Assembly: GCF_040802235.1 (NCBI RefSeq)
Contig: NC_133158.1
Span: forward strand, 157,430,401 to 157,494,400
Direction of reading: 5' to 3'
Length of the DNA: 64,000 nucleotides
DNA from: Manis javanica
Lineage: Eukaryota > Chordata > Mammalia > Pholidota > Manidae
The translations under genes and the position numbers were made by a program. Positions 11,821-24,779 of this stretch are shown one piece after another (the first letter of the stretch is position 1; every line of letters begins with the position of its first letter). Below the pieces are notes generated by a model that was not told where the DNA came from, searched no databases, and saw only the letters and a list, made by a program, of their open reading frames with translations.

Positions 11821-12690
11821 TTTGTATGTCTTTTTTCTGAATAGTAAACTACACAAAAATTTAGGAACTTAAAATGATCATTTTATTTAGCGTATGATTC
11901 TTCTGGTCAACCTAGCTCACTCATGCGTGTGCAGTCTGCTAATAGATTGTCTGTGGACTAATTCCCAGTTGCCTCATTCATATGTCTGGCTGTTGTCTGA
12001 GGCAAATGAGGCAACAGGCCATATATCTTTCGGCATCTAGGAGGCTAGCCAGACCTTTTATACATGATGACTTTGTTACAAAAGCAAGCAACTGTTCAAA
12101 CTCATCTCAAGCATCTGTTTCTATTACAGTTGCTAATGTCCCTTTGGTCAAAGCAAATTGCATAGCCAACTCCAGATTACGGAGTGGAAAGAAAGGCTCA
12201 ATTTCTTTATGGGAGTTGCTGTAAAATATTGTGACCATTTTTTATTCCCTACCTCAGTGAACTATTGTCCACCCTCTGGCCACAATCATTTCATTCTCCC
12301 CATATGGAAAATATCCTCAACCTTCTCAGGATTCCCCAAATTCTCTTTCAATTCCTACATCAGGCTCAAGTCCAGTATCATGTGATCTGCATATTTTGTG
12401 AATGCAAGTGAGGATACTTGGATACAGCTCCTCTTGATTGAGAAACTTCAAAACTAAAAAGACACACCCAATAATGAGCCAAAGTCAAAATAATTACAAT
12501 AAACAAATGGCACTTTCATAGCTGTCACTGATCAATAACAATTGTAAAATTGAGATGGGTACATGTTGCTAGTTCCCCTGTCTGGGCACAAAGAATAGTC
12601 CAGTCTCTGGTAGTGGCTGTCCAGTCCATTGTTCTCTATGGATATGCCCTCTGGGATTTGGCTCTGCTTTCTGAGACATTTTTCCTTTTA
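11821..12690. other. Intergenic DNA with a possible ancient repeat
   Basis: Phrases such as 'tcattttatttagcg' near 11879 and 'atgtctggctgttg' near 11981 resemble an old mammalian repeat, but I cannot assign the family. Open frames at 11982-12224 and 12158-12385 have no domain and are probably chance. Confidence 0.3.
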
Positions 12691-12694
12691 TAAA

Positions 12695-14245
12695 TGAAAT
12701 GGCTATGCATCCTGCTCCAAGCTATCTATAGACTAACTGTAATTCCTATCAAAACACCAATGGAATTTTTTAATGAACTAGAGCAAATAATCCTAAAATT
12801 TAGATGGAACCACAAAAGACTCCAAATAGCCACAGCAATCCTGCAAAAGAAGAACAAAGCTAGGAGTATCACATTCTCTGACTTCAAGCTATACTACAAA
12901 ACTACAGTGATAAAAATAGTATGATACTGGCACAAGGATAAATACATGGATCAATGATACAGAATAGAGAGGCCAGAAATAAACCATGCACATATGGTCA
13001 ATTAATATATGACAAAGAAGGCAAGAATATACAATGGGGAAAATACTGTCTCTTCAATAAACGGTGTTGAGAAAATTGAACAGCTACATGAAAAGAACAA
13101 AACTGGATCACTAAGACCATACAAAAAAGTAAACTCAAAATGGATTAAAAACCTCAATGTAAGACATGAAACCATAAAATTATTAAAGAAAAAACAGATG
13201 TGAAGCCCTTAAACATCAGCATGAAAAATGACCAAAATATATACAGTCATACAACTCAACACCAAAAAACAAATAACCCAATCTAAAAATGGCCAGAGGA
13301 CCTGAGGAGACATTTTTCCAAAGAGGATATATAGATAGCCAAGAGCACATGAAAAGAAACTCCACATAACTAATCATTGGGAAAATAAAAATCAAAACCA
13401 CAAGGAGATATCACCTCACACCATTCAGAATGGCCACTATCCAAAAGACAAGAAATAACAAGTGTTGGTGAAGATATGGAGAAAAGGGAACTTTCTTACA
13501 CTGTTGTTTGGAATGTAAGTTGATGAAGTTACTGTGGAAAGCACTATGGAGGCTCCTCAGAAAACTAAAAATAGAAATACCATACAACCCAGCAATTTCA
13601 CTTCTGGGAATTTATCCAAAGAAAACAAAAATCACTGATTTGAAAAAATATATGCACTCCTATGTTTAGCACCACATTACTTACAATAGCCAAGATATGG
13701 AAGCAACCTAGATGAATGGATAAAGAAGATGTGGTGTATTTTATTCATGCATATATATAACACAATAGAATATTATTCAGCCATAAAAAAGAAAGAAATC
13801 TTGACATTTACAACAACACAGATGAACCTAGATAGTGTTAAGCTAAGTGAAATAAACCAGGCAGAGAAAGACAAATACTATATGACTTCACTTATACATG
13901 AAATCTAAAAAAAAAACAAAACAAAATAAATGAACAGAACAGAAGCAGATCCACAGACACTGAGAAGTGACTGGTGGTTACTATAGGAGAGAGATTGGGC
14001 TGAGCAGGTAAAATAGGTGAAGGAGGCACAAAATCTTAATTATAATATAAATTAGTCATGCAGATGAAAGTATACCATAGAGAATATACTTAATAATTAA
14101 TGTCTTCCTTGGTTAACAGTAACTACCCCAGATAGGGTGAGCATTTAATAATATAGATTACTGTCAAATCACTATGTTGTATACTTGAGACCAATGTAGT
14201 ATTGTGTAACAACTATATGTCAATAAAAATAAATGAAGTAGCTTT
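12695..14245 (+). mobile_element. 5'-truncated L1 (ORF2 C-terminal half and 3' UTR)
   Basis: It starts within the ORF2 region after reverse transcriptase ('ctgtaattcctatcaaaa' near 12738) and continues through 'cacaaggagatatcacct' near 13400 and 'acacaatagaatattattc' near 13761. It ends after 'tgtcaataaaaataaatg' near 14219. About 150-200 bp appear deleted near 13200. The reading frame is broken many times. Confidence 0.85.
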
Positions 14246-15485
14246 TAAAAATCAAATTTAATATATATACATAGTGACATGTAGAAGTTTTATGAAATTC
14301 AAACTTTAGTGTCCATGAATAAATTTTACTGGAACACACAAAACAAATAAATAAATGAAATGGCCATGTTTTCAGCTGAGTACTTTGCAACTTTGCAGCC
14401 ATCTTCATAGATACAGAAAGTTGGAGACAGGTCTCTTTTCACTTTAAACTCAGTCTCTTTTAGTGCAGGCTGGTACAGCTCTCTTAAAAACTGTGTGGCC
14501 TTCCATGTATCTGATTTAGACTTCTACATGGGAAAAAGTTACATTTCTCTTCTTTTAAAGACAGGCTCTGTCTCTGGCTTTACTCATAGACAGCCTAGTT
14601 TTGTTATATGATGGTTGAGTTCCAAAAGCAGCCAAAGCACCCATCCTTATGTGCAAGCACTTTTCACAGAACACAAAACACATTCTTATGTTCTCTACTT
14701 GCATCAAGTTTATCAATGTCCAACTGGCCAATTCAAGTCACATGGCTAAATTCACATTGAAGGGATACTGAAGAAAATTCCATTCTATGAGGGGAGGGAC
14801 TGTGAAATATTATAGACTTTTAAAATAATTCACCACATTATTTAATGGGTAATTTTTCTTGATTTGTGTTTCCCATAGACTGAATGTGTCTCACCCCCAA
14901 CCCTCCACAGACAAATTTGTATGTTCAAATCTAATCCCCATTATGATCGTATTTGGAGGTGGAGCCAAGAAAGCAATGCTGCAGTCCCAGTGTTCACAAT
15001 ATCTACACAATAGCAAAGGTGACTCTGCTGAGAAGTAAGAATTACCTTTGGACATTCAATAAACATTGGATTATAAACCCATGAAATCCAAAATAAACCA
15101 AACTAATCCAAAACTTCTTTAGTCATCCAGTAATTTGAATACTGACAATTGTCTGAAATTATCCTGAAAGATTTACATGTGGAACAGATGTTAACTGGTC
15201 CAGTGTTGTTAGCTGATTGGGATGGAATTCTGGGAATGATGATTTATATGAGATAGTTGTGGAACAGTTCTGAGAAGGCAATCCTACGAGGGCAGAAAGC
15301 CAGCAAAACTGACATCCCACAGGCACGTCTTGGTATAGATAGGGAAGTTCCTAGAGGCAGTTCCTGTGTACTAACATAATTGTAATGATTTCATTAAGTC
15401 AATGATACATTCTGTAGTGTATACCTGAAGATCCTCAACCATTACGTTTTAAGGTGTGGCTATCTACATGATTGAGTTTCCCTCT
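14246..15485. other. Intergenic DNA with weak ancient-repeat similarity
   Basis: 'tagtgtccatgaataaatt' near 14308, followed by 'actggaacacac', resembles a common old mammalian repeat of uncertain class. The rest to 15485 shows nothing I can name. Confidence 0.35.
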
Positions 15486-15500
15486 AAAATGTTTAATATG
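15486..15500 (+). repeat. L1 target-site duplication, left copy
   Basis: AAAATGTTTAATATG is repeated without mismatch at 21912-21926 and exactly brackets the full-length L1. Confidence 0.93.
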
Positions 15501-16459
15501 AGGAGAATAAAGATGGCAGGGTGAGAAGTGAGACAGAGGCTTCCTCCTAAAACCGCATAAAATGAGAAAATATAATTAATACAACTAATCTTTGAAAGAG
15601 CAACATGACAGAGGGCTGTGCCAGACTGCATACACCTGGAGAAAAAAATAAACTTCACTGAACAGGGAAACATACTAAAGCTGTGGTCTGGTGGGACCTA
15701 AGCCCTTCCTCCACCCCAGGTCACTGGCGGGAGGAAGAGAAATGGAGCAGGGAGAGAGTGGAGGCCTTGGACTGCTGAATACCTAGCTTTGGAGATCTCC
15801 TCTGGGAGCACAAACTTGTATTACATGGTGCTCTCTTGATTAGGGGAGTTGGAAAGCTAAGACAGGCAGAACACCTGGAGAGACTGAGATTCCAGCCGCT
15901 TGTGGAAACCAGGGATCCATATCCAGCTTCCCTAGGACAAGAGAAAGGCAGGCACTGTGAGAGAATTTTTGACAGCAAGAGGGCTGCTAAAGGGGCAAGG
16001 ATTGCACAGAGCTAACTGCTCAGGAGAAAGGACAGGTAGACAAAATGATCTGCATGCACTCTTCCCAGCAGTTTGGGAACTTTAACGATCTTCAGGCGCT
16101 CGTCCTCTGGCTGGCTACACAGCTCCAAGGCACCCCTCTATGATACGCAGCCTGCTGCACCTTCCTCCCTGACAACCTGCACATGGCTCACAAACTGCAA
16201 ACCCTGCCCTGGCATTAGGCCAGCCAGAGGGAAACCCCACCTACAGCAGCCACAAACACAAAGCATAGAGGATTATACTTGTGTGCTTGGCCCAGTGATT
16301 CTGGCAGTGCAGACAGGCATAGCAGCCAAAAAGCTGGAAACAGCTCTTTCCTCCCCCCAGGCACCAACATTGCTCCCCTGTGACCCCCAACATTGCTCCA
16401 GGGGCTGAGCAGCTCCAGAGAGTAGAGCTTCTGGGCACTAGAGGGCGCCACATACAAAT

Positions 16460-17400
16460 ATGAAACATCAAAGGAACCTGATTCAAAGGAAAATTATAAA
16501 TACACCAGAGAAAGAGTCAAATGATATCAACCTAATGAATCTTCCTGAAACAGATTTCAAAATAAAAATCATAAACATGCTCATGGAGGTACAGAAAAAT
16601 ATTCATGAACTCAGGAATGAACTCTGGTCAGAGATCCAATCATTACGGAACACAGTATCAGAAATGAAACATACAATGGAAGGTTTTAAAAGCACATTTG
16701 ATACAGTGGTAGAGACGATAAATGAAATAGAAATTAGAGAAGAGGATTAAAAAGAAGCTGAGGCACAGAGAGAAAAAAGGATCTCTAAGAATGAAAGAAT
16801 ATTGAGAGAACTGTGTGACGAACAAAAACGGAACCATATTCATATTATAAGGGTACCAGTAGAAGAAGAGATAGAAAAAGGGATAGAAAGTGTCTTTGAG
16901 AAGGTAATTGATAAAAACTTCCCCAACCTTGGTAAGGAGATAGTCTCTCAGGCCATGGAGATACACAGATCTCCCAACACAAGGGAACCAAGAAAGAAAA
17001 CACTAAGACATTTAATAATTAAAATGGCAAAGATCAAGGATCAGGACAGAATATTAAAAGCAGCCAGAGAGAGAAATAAGATCACATACAAAGGAAAACC
17101 CATTAGGCTATCATCAGACTTCTCAGCAGAAACCTTACAGGCCAGAAGGGAGTGGCATGATATATTTAATGTAATGAAGCAGAAGGAGCCTCAAATCAAG
17201 AATACTTTATCCAGCAAGATTATCATTTAAATTTGAGGGAGGGATTAAATGATTTCAAGATAAGCAAAAGTTGAGAGAATTTATCTCCCACAAACCATCT
17301 CTACAGTCTATTTTGGAAAGACTGTTACAGATGGAAATTTTCCTAAGGTTTAATAGCTGTCACCAGAGGTAATAAAACCACAGTAAATATATAAAGAATG
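16460..17400 (+). pseudogene. L1 ORF1 (RNA-binding chaperone), inactivated
   Basis: ORF1 protein normally forms coiled-coil trimers that bind L1 RNA. From ATG 16460 the frame reads a coiled-coil-like segment, is cut by TAA at 16748-16750 after NEIEIREED, and continues in the same frame with KEAEAQREKRISK. It then enters the RNA-binding domain (HIHIIRVPVEEE, NFPNLGKEI, ILKAARERNKITYKGKPIR) to 17230. The C-terminal part is still recognisable in a shifted frame to about 17400 (FISHKPSLQSILERLLQ). One nonsense mutation and at least one frameshift therefore inactivate it. Confidence 0.85.
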
Positions 17401-17511
17401 GAGGAGGAAGAAAAAGGGGGAGAAAAAAAGAACCTTTTGGTTGTGTTTGTAATAGCATACTAAATGAGTTAAGTTAGACTCTTAGATAGTAAGGAAGTTA
17501 ACCTTGAAACT

Positions 17512-20500
17512 TTGGCAACCATGAATCTAAAGCCTGCAATGGTAATAAGTACATACCTGTCGATAAGCACCCTAAATGTAAATGGTCTGAATGCACCAAT
17601 CAAAAGACAAAGAGTTACTGAATGGATAAAAAAACAAGATCCATCTGTATGCTGCTTACAAGAGACTCACTTTAAATCCAAAGACATACACAGACTAAAA
17701 GTGAAGGGATAGAAAAAATATTTCATGAAACTAATAAGGAGAAAAAAGCAGGAGCTGCAGTACTAGTATCAGACAAAATAGACTTCAAAACAAAGAAAGT
17801 CACAAGAGATAAAGAAGGACATTACATACTGATAAAGCGGTCAACCCAACAAGAAGATATAACCATTATAAATATCTATGCACCCAACACAGGAGCACCT
17901 ACATATGTGGAGCAAATAATAACAGAATTAAATGGGGAAATAGAATGCAATGCATTCATTCTAGGAGACTTCAAAACTCACTCAATCCAAAGGACAGATC
18001 AACCAGACAGAAAATAAGTAAGGAGACAGAGGCACTGAATAACACATTAGAACAGATGGCCCTAAAAGACATCTACGGAACTCTCCACTCTTAAGCAGCA
18101 GAATACACATTTTTCTCAAGTGCACATGGAATATTTTCAAGAATAGATCATACATTAGCCCACAAAAAGAGCCTTGGTAAATTCAAAAAGATTGAAATTG
18201 TACCAACCAGTTTCTCAGACCACAAAGGTATGAAACTAGAAATAAATTATGCGAAGAAATAAAAAAGCCCACAGACACATGGAGGCTTCACAACATGCTC
18301 AAAAAAAACCAATGGATCAATGACCAAATAAAAAAGAGACCAAGCAATATATGGACACATATGACAACAATAATTCAACACTGCAAAAATCTGTGGGATG
18401 CAGCCAAAGCCATGCTAAGAGGAAAGTATATTGCAATACATGCCTACCTCAGGAAAGAGGAACAATCCCATATGAACAGTCTAAACTCACAATTAACTAA
18501 ACTAGAAAAAGAAGAACAAATGAGGCCAAAAGTCTTTAGAAGGAAGAGTATAATAAAGATTAGAGCAGAAATAAATAAAATTTAGAAAAATAACACAAGA
18601 GAAAGAATCAATGAAAGCAAGACCTGGTTCTTCAAGAAAATAAACAAAATAGATAAACCCCTAGCCAGACTTAATCACAAAAAAAAGAGAGTCTACACAC
18701 ATAAACAGAATCAGAAATGAGAAAGGAAAACTCACAATGGACACCACAGAAATACAAAGAATTATTAGAGAATACAATGAAAATCTATATGCTAAGAAAC
18801 TGGATAACCTAGAAGAAATGGACAACTTTCTAGAAAAATACAACCTTCCAAGACTGACCCAGGAAGAAACAGAAAATCTAACCAGACCAATTACCAGAAA
18901 ATAAATTGAATCAGTAATCAAAAAGCTACCCAAGAACAACACTCCCAGACCAGACGGATTCACTGTGGAATTTTATTGACATTTAGAGAAGACAGAATAC
19001 CCATTCTCCTTAAAGTTGTCCAAAAAATAGGAGGGAATACTTCCAAACTCTTTCTATGAAGCCAGCATCACTCTAATACCAAAAACAGGCAAAGATACAA
19101 CAAAAAAGAAAACTACAGACCAATGTCACTGAAGAACACAGATGCAAAAATACTCAACAAAATATTAGCAAAATGAATTCAAAAATACATCAGAAGGATC
19201 ATACACCATGATCAAGTGGGATTCATCCCAGGGATGCAAGGATGGTACAACATTTGAAAATCCAACACCATCATCCACCACATCAACAGAAAGGACAAAA
19301 ACCACATGATCATCTCCATAGATGCTGAAAAAGCATTCAACAAAATTCAACATTCATTAATGATAAAAACTCTCAACAAAATGGGTATAGAGGGCAAGTA
19401 CCTCAACATAAGAAAAGCCATATATGATAAAACCACAGCCAACATCATACTTAACAGTGAGAGGCTGAAATCTTTTCCTTGAAGATCAGAACAAGACAGG
19501 GATGCCCACTCTCCCCACTTTTATTCAACATAGAACTGGAGGTCCTAGCCACGGCAATCAGACAAAACAAAGAAATAAAAGGCAACCAGATTGGTAAGGA
19601 AGAAGTCAAACTGTCACTGTTTGTAGATGACATGATACTGTACATAAAAATCCCTAAAGAATCCACTCCAAAACTACTAGATCTAATATCTGAATTCAGC
19701 AAAGTTTCAGGATACAAAATTAATACACAGAAATATGTTGCATTCCTATACACTAATGATGAACTAGCAGAAAGAGAAATCAGGAAAACAATTCCATTCA
19801 CAATTGCATCGAAAAGAATAAAATATCCAGGAATAAACCTAACCAAGGAAGTGAAGGAACTATACCCTGGAAACTACAAGACACTCCTTAGAGAAATTAA
19901 AGACGATGCTAATAAATGGAAATTCATTACATGCTCTTGGGTAGGAAGAATTAATATTGTTAAAATGGCCATCTTGCCTAAAACAATCTACAGATTCAAT
20001 GCAATCCCTATCAAAATACCAACAGCATTCTTCAACGACCTAGAGAAAATTGTTCTAAAATTCATATGGAAGCACAAAATACCTCGAATAGCCAAAGCAA
20101 TCCTGAGAAGGAAGAATAATGCTTCCCAACTTCAACCTCTACTACAAAGCCACAGTAATCAAGATGATTTGGTACTGGCACAAGAACAGATCCAAAGACC
20201 AATGGATAAGACTGGAGAACCCAGATATAAACCCAAACATATATGGTCAATTAATATATGATAAAGGAGCCATGGACATACAATGGGAAAATGCAGCCTC
20301 TTCAACAACTGGTGTTGGCAAAACTGGACAGCTACATGTAAGAGAATGAAACTGGATTATTGTTTAACCCCATACACAAAAGTAAACTCAAAATGGATCA
20401 AAGACCTGAATGTAAGTTATGGAACCATAAGTCTTTTAGAAGACAACACAGACAAAAATCTCTTGAATACAAACATGAGCAACTTCTTCTGAATACACCT

Positions 20501-21333
20501 CCTCAAGCAAGGGAAACAAAAGCAAAAATGAACACATGGGACTACCTGAAACTAAGAAGCTTCTGTATGGCAAAGGGCACCACCAACGAAACAAAAAGGC
20601 ATCCTACAGTATGGGAGAATATATTTGTAAATGACATATCTGACAAGGGGTTATCATTCAAAATTTATAAAGAACTCACATGCCTCAACACCCAAAAGCA
20701 AATAACACAAATAAAAATGGGCAGAGGATATGAAGAGACAATTCTCCAAAGAAGAAATCCAGATATCCAACAGACACATGGAAAGATCCTTCGTATCACT
20801 AATCATCAGGGAAATGCAAATTAAAACCACAAATGAGATATCACCTCACACCATTTAGGATGGCCAGCATCGAAAAGACTAAGAACAACAAATGCTGGTG
20901 AGGATGCGGAGAAAGGGGAACCCTCCTACATTGCTGGTGAGAATGCAAGCTACTTTAGCCATTGTGGAGAGCAATATGGAGGTTTGTGAAAAAACTAAAA
21001 ATAGAAATACCGTTTGACCCAGGAATCCCACTCCTTGGAATTTACCCAAAGAATACAAGTTCTCAAATTCAAAAAGACATATGCACCCCTATGTTTATCA
21101 CAGCACTATTTACAATAGTCAAGATATGGGAGCAACCTAAGTGTGCATCAGTAGATGAATGGATAAAGAAGATGTGGTACATATACACAATGGAATATTA
21201 TTCAGCCATAAGAAGAAAACAAATCCTACCATTTGCAACAACACAGATGGAGCTAGAGGGTATTATGCTCAGTGAAATAAGCCAGGAGGAGAAAGATAAG
21301 TACCAAATGATTTCACTCATCTGTGGAGTATAA
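17512..21333 (+). pseudogene. L1 ORF2 (endonuclease and reverse transcriptase), inactivated
   Basis: ORF2 supplies the nicking endonuclease and reverse transcriptase. The endonuclease start is clear (STLNVNGLNAPIKRQR, then CCLQETHF). A Trp codon after KVKG has become TAG near 17710. Endonuclease blocks such as NIYAPNTGAP and RIDHTLAHK are scattered over frames. The reverse-transcriptase core is open from 19479 to 20261 and includes [14 protein letters not shown] and the catalytic FVDD box near 19619. The C-terminal zinc-knuckle region to 21333 (IEIPFDPGIPLLGIYPK, YTMEYYSAI) is also recognisable. Multiple stops and frameshifts destroy the ORF. The start given is the first Met before the conserved endonuclease block. 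Confidence 0.88.
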
Positions 21334-21660
21334 GAACAAAGAAAAAAGTGAAGGAACAAAACAGCAGCAGACTCACAGAACCCAAGAATGGACTAACAGT
21401 TACCAAAGGGACTGGGGAGGATGGGTGGGGAAAAAAAAAAGAAACAAACAAACAAATCCTACCATTTGCAACAACATGGATGGAGCTGGAGGATATTGTG
21501 CTCAGTGAAATAAGCCAGGCATAGAAAGACAAGTGTCAAATGATTTCCCTCATTTGTGGAGTATAACGATGAAGCAAAACTGAAGGAACAAAATAGCAGC
21601 AGACTCAGAGGCTCCAAGAATGAACTAGCAGTTACCAAAGGGGAGGGGTGTGGGAGGGCA
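21205..21660 (+). repeat. Tandem duplication of about 230 bp at the L1 3' end
   Basis: The stretch from 'aaacaaatcctaccatttg' near 21218 to about 21435 recurs from 21451 to about 21660. Both copies run through 'gctcagtgaaataagcca' and 'aaaggaacaaaa..cagcagcagactc' to 'gttaccaaaggg'. A poly(A)-plus-(CAAA) tract lies at the junction (21431-21455). The ORF2 C-terminus and start of the 3' UTR are thus present twice. Confidence 0.88.
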
Positions 21661-21911
21661 GGTAGGGAGGGAAGGAGAAGGGGATTAAAGGGTATTATGT
21701 TTAGTACACATGGTGTGAAAACTGCAGCACAAAGAAGGCAAATAGTGAATCTGTGGCATCTTCCTACACTTACAGTGACTGCATTGGGGTATGGGTGTGG
21801 ACTTGATAATATGGGTAATTGAGGTAACCACATTGTTTTTTCCTGTGAAACACTCATAAGACTGTATATCAACAATATCTTAATAGAAAATATAAATGAA
21901 TAATATAAAAT

Positions 21912-21926
21912 AAAATGTTTAATATG
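21912..21926 (+). repeat. L1 target-site duplication, right copy
   Basis: Perfect repeat of 15486-15500, directly after the AT-rich L1 tail. Confidence 0.93.
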
Positions 21927-21939
21927 TCTTCATGATTTT

Positions 21940-22037
21940 GAAAATCTCCACAAAATGTTCCAATATATTTAATGAAAAAAATTCATGTATTACTGGAGCC
22001 ATGCAGTTCAAACCCACGTTGTTCAAGGGTCAACTAT
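21940..22037 (+). mobile_element. MER2 (Tigger-type DNA transposon), 3' fragment
   Basis: The end 'gttgttcaagggtcaact' matches the right terminal inverted repeat of MER2. The preceding 'ccaatatatttaatgaaa' and 'gcagttcaaaccc' match the copy at 24890-25212. Only the right-hand 100 bp are present. Confidence 0.72.
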
Positions 22038-24779
22038 GTTGTAACAGAAATCTTTTTTTTTGTTCCCAATTTTCTTTAAGGGAAAACCTTTTAATATTTC
22101 ACCCTTACATATGTTGTTAGCTCTAGGTTTTCAATCAGATACTCTTAATCAGACTGAGGAAGTTTAATTCTAATCCCAAACAGCTGAGATTTTTTTCAAG
22201 TTAAATTGTGGGTTTTTGCCTTATTGTGATAAGCTGGTGAACTACACTGACTGATTTTGAACTATATAACTAACCTTGCATTCCTGAAATATCAGTCATA
22301 TTTTCATATCCCATTTGATCATAATGTTTTGTTTGTTACCTTATTGATACTCTGTTAAAGATATGTAAGTCTGTTTTCATGAGTGATTTCAGTCTGTAAT
22401 TTTCTTTTCACATAATATCCTTGTTGAATTATGGCATCGGGGTTAATCTGACCAAGTAGTGTGCTGGTAAATGTTAAATCATTGGCTTCCCAAAGGAATA
22501 AAAGGTCTAGATTTACAGGATTGATGATTACCTTCGATGACCATACCCCCACTGCAGCTGATTTCAACCTACCAATGTAATGTCAGTGAATGCAGTGTTG
22601 AGAAGAGATGCTCACAACTGGCTCTTACGAGCCTGTGCAGGCTGCATACCACTATTCTGACCTAAAAAAAAAAAGAGAAAGAAAACCAAGTTGGGAATTT
22701 TTCTATCATGCTTTGTACTCTGAAAGAATTGGTGTAATATTGGTATTTCTACTTCTTTAAATTTTTGTTAGCATTCAGTTTTAATTAATGAGTTTGAACA
22801 GTGATCCTATTACTCCTGAAACATGTATGTTTTCTCTTAATGTAAAAAAAAAATTCCCTCTTCTACAAAGAGCATATCCTTAATTGCGCTGTGTCTTTGA
22901 AGAAAAGGTCATAGATACTATTTAAGTACAATATTGTCATATTCCAGGAAAAAGAAAACCAAATGGAGACAAAGGTAAAAAAGAACCCCAGGATTCTACT
23001 ACCTGACAAGTACATTTATAGTAGGCTAAATAATTAACAATAGTTTTTGTCAAAAGCTATTGGAGAAAGATGTATGCTTATAATGCTCCACTTTGTCTTA
23101 TGAAGACATTAGCTTAATCAGTGGCTCACTTTCTCTTTAGCTAAAACATTAACTAAATCACATTGGGAAAATAAAGTCCAGAGGCAGAAACTAATTGGAA
23201 ACATTGCTTTTAGGTAATGAAGCACTTTCACATCCGTTTTCAGGATTCATTAAGTTTTAGATTGGGGAAGTTTTCACATAACTCACCTGAGAATCTCATA
23301 ATTGTGTTGGAGATATATAATTGCCAAAATCTGAGTAAAAGGAGAATTTGGCATTTCATTTTACCAATCATGTCTTCAAAGTTTGACTAAATTTTAGGGT
23401 TCTGAAGATCAAAAGGATGAACAAGACCATATTCCTCTGCTTAAGGAGTCTGATAGGAGACAAACTCATTCAAACCAGTAAGAACTCTACCAGGTGAGAA
23501 GGGCAATTACATAGATTTATCTGAAGTGCTACAGGAACACAATGAGAGAGCAATCTATTCTCTCTTGGTGGGAGACAAAGTCTATTGAGAGTGTTATAGC
23601 CCGTCTCTCCCCACCTCCTCTCTCTTTCTACCTCCTCCTCCCTCCCCACTCCCATATTATTAAGTTAAAGGAAGACCAAAGTATCTCTTCAGTAAGCCAC
23701 TTTTGTAAGAAAATCACTGTTATGCCAAGTCCTGAAGTTTGCTAAGAGGTTTGCACAACCCAAAGGAAGGGCATTCATTCCCAGCGGAAAGGCCCCTCCA
23801 TCTGGAGCGCTCCAGAAGCATCGCCATGGTGAGGAGCGCTGCAGCAACAGTGAGCATGTTCAGGGTCAGCGAGTACCATCACCACAGGAGAGAGAACACT
23901 AGTATCCAAGACGGTAAACTGTTTTACTAATGATGAAAAGAAAGGGATTAGTCCCCAGATTGTCCAGGAACAATCTTGTTTGTTGATTAGGATTAGTTTT
24001 ATCATTATGTTTAACCATGCAGACTATTCAAAGAGCTGCTGAGGTATTTTCCAGAAGCAGAATCAGCTATATAAGATGCTGGGACCTATGCAAACTAAAA
24101 ATGCAGTGCCACTTGCTTAAATATCACTGAAATTTCAAGATGGCAATGGCAGTGCATGAAACCAAGCGGAAGACACGAGGCCTATGGAGCCAGCCCCAAC
24201 CAGAGCAGTGTCACTTCACATACTGAAGCAAGCTAAACATTTCTCATTTGCTAGAATGGGGAACTTTGAATTGTAGCAAAAACAGGTCTGAGTTCTACTT
24301 GCATCACTTGTTACCTATTGGATGTTGAAGAAGTTATGAAAATTTCCATTTCCTCACTGAAATGTAGTCAAATTAAAACTTCCACTCCAAGTTCCAGTAA
24401 TATATATGTATACACGTGAATTTTCTTCTGGTGAATTTACAAATAATAATTACAATTTGCATAATTATATAAAATAATTATATTACAAATAATAATCATA
24501 AAATGAGTTTGTGTAAATTATTGGCTTTGTAGTACTGCTGTTCATTTTAGGAAAGTAACTATGTTAAAACAATCTTGTGTTTTTTTTAATTCCTTATCAA
24601 ATGATACATTTATTTAGGATTAAGGATGAAAAATGTAATATCATATGCATTATATATTGTGCATGTTGTATTTTTCATTATAACATTTCACCATTACTAT
24701 AGGGTATTCATAGTTAGATTCATTTAATTTACATTGTGTTTTAACAATTTAATAAAAAGCATTTACTAAAACAGTATGC
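22038..24779. other. Intergenic DNA with an old antisense L1 fragment
   Basis: About 22195-22440 and 22700-22800 resemble antisense L1 ORF2 ('ccttgcattcctgaaat' near 22272, 'ggtgtaatattggtatttc' near 22730). Between them lies another unidentified repeat-like segment. From 22800 to 24779 I see no gene. A CT-rich stretch at 23598-23650 and a slightly GC-rich patch at 23780-23860 have no recognisable coding content. Confidence 0.4.

Larger units (their letters stand above)
15501..21911 (+). mobile_element. Full-length L1 element, coding-dead
   Basis: A complete non-LTR retrotransposon of about 6.4 kb: GC-richer 5' UTR (15501 to about 16459), ORF1, inter-ORF spacer, ORF2, 3' UTR and AT-rich tail. 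Perfect 15-bp duplications flank it, so the 5' end is genuine rather than truncated. ORF1 and ORF2 are both interrupted by stops and frameshifts, so it cannot move by itself. The 3' UTR carries a G-rich tract near 21640-21685 as is usual for L1. Its 3' region matches that of the minus-strand L1 at 60974-64000, so both belong to the same relatively recent subfamily of this genome. Confidence 0.93.
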
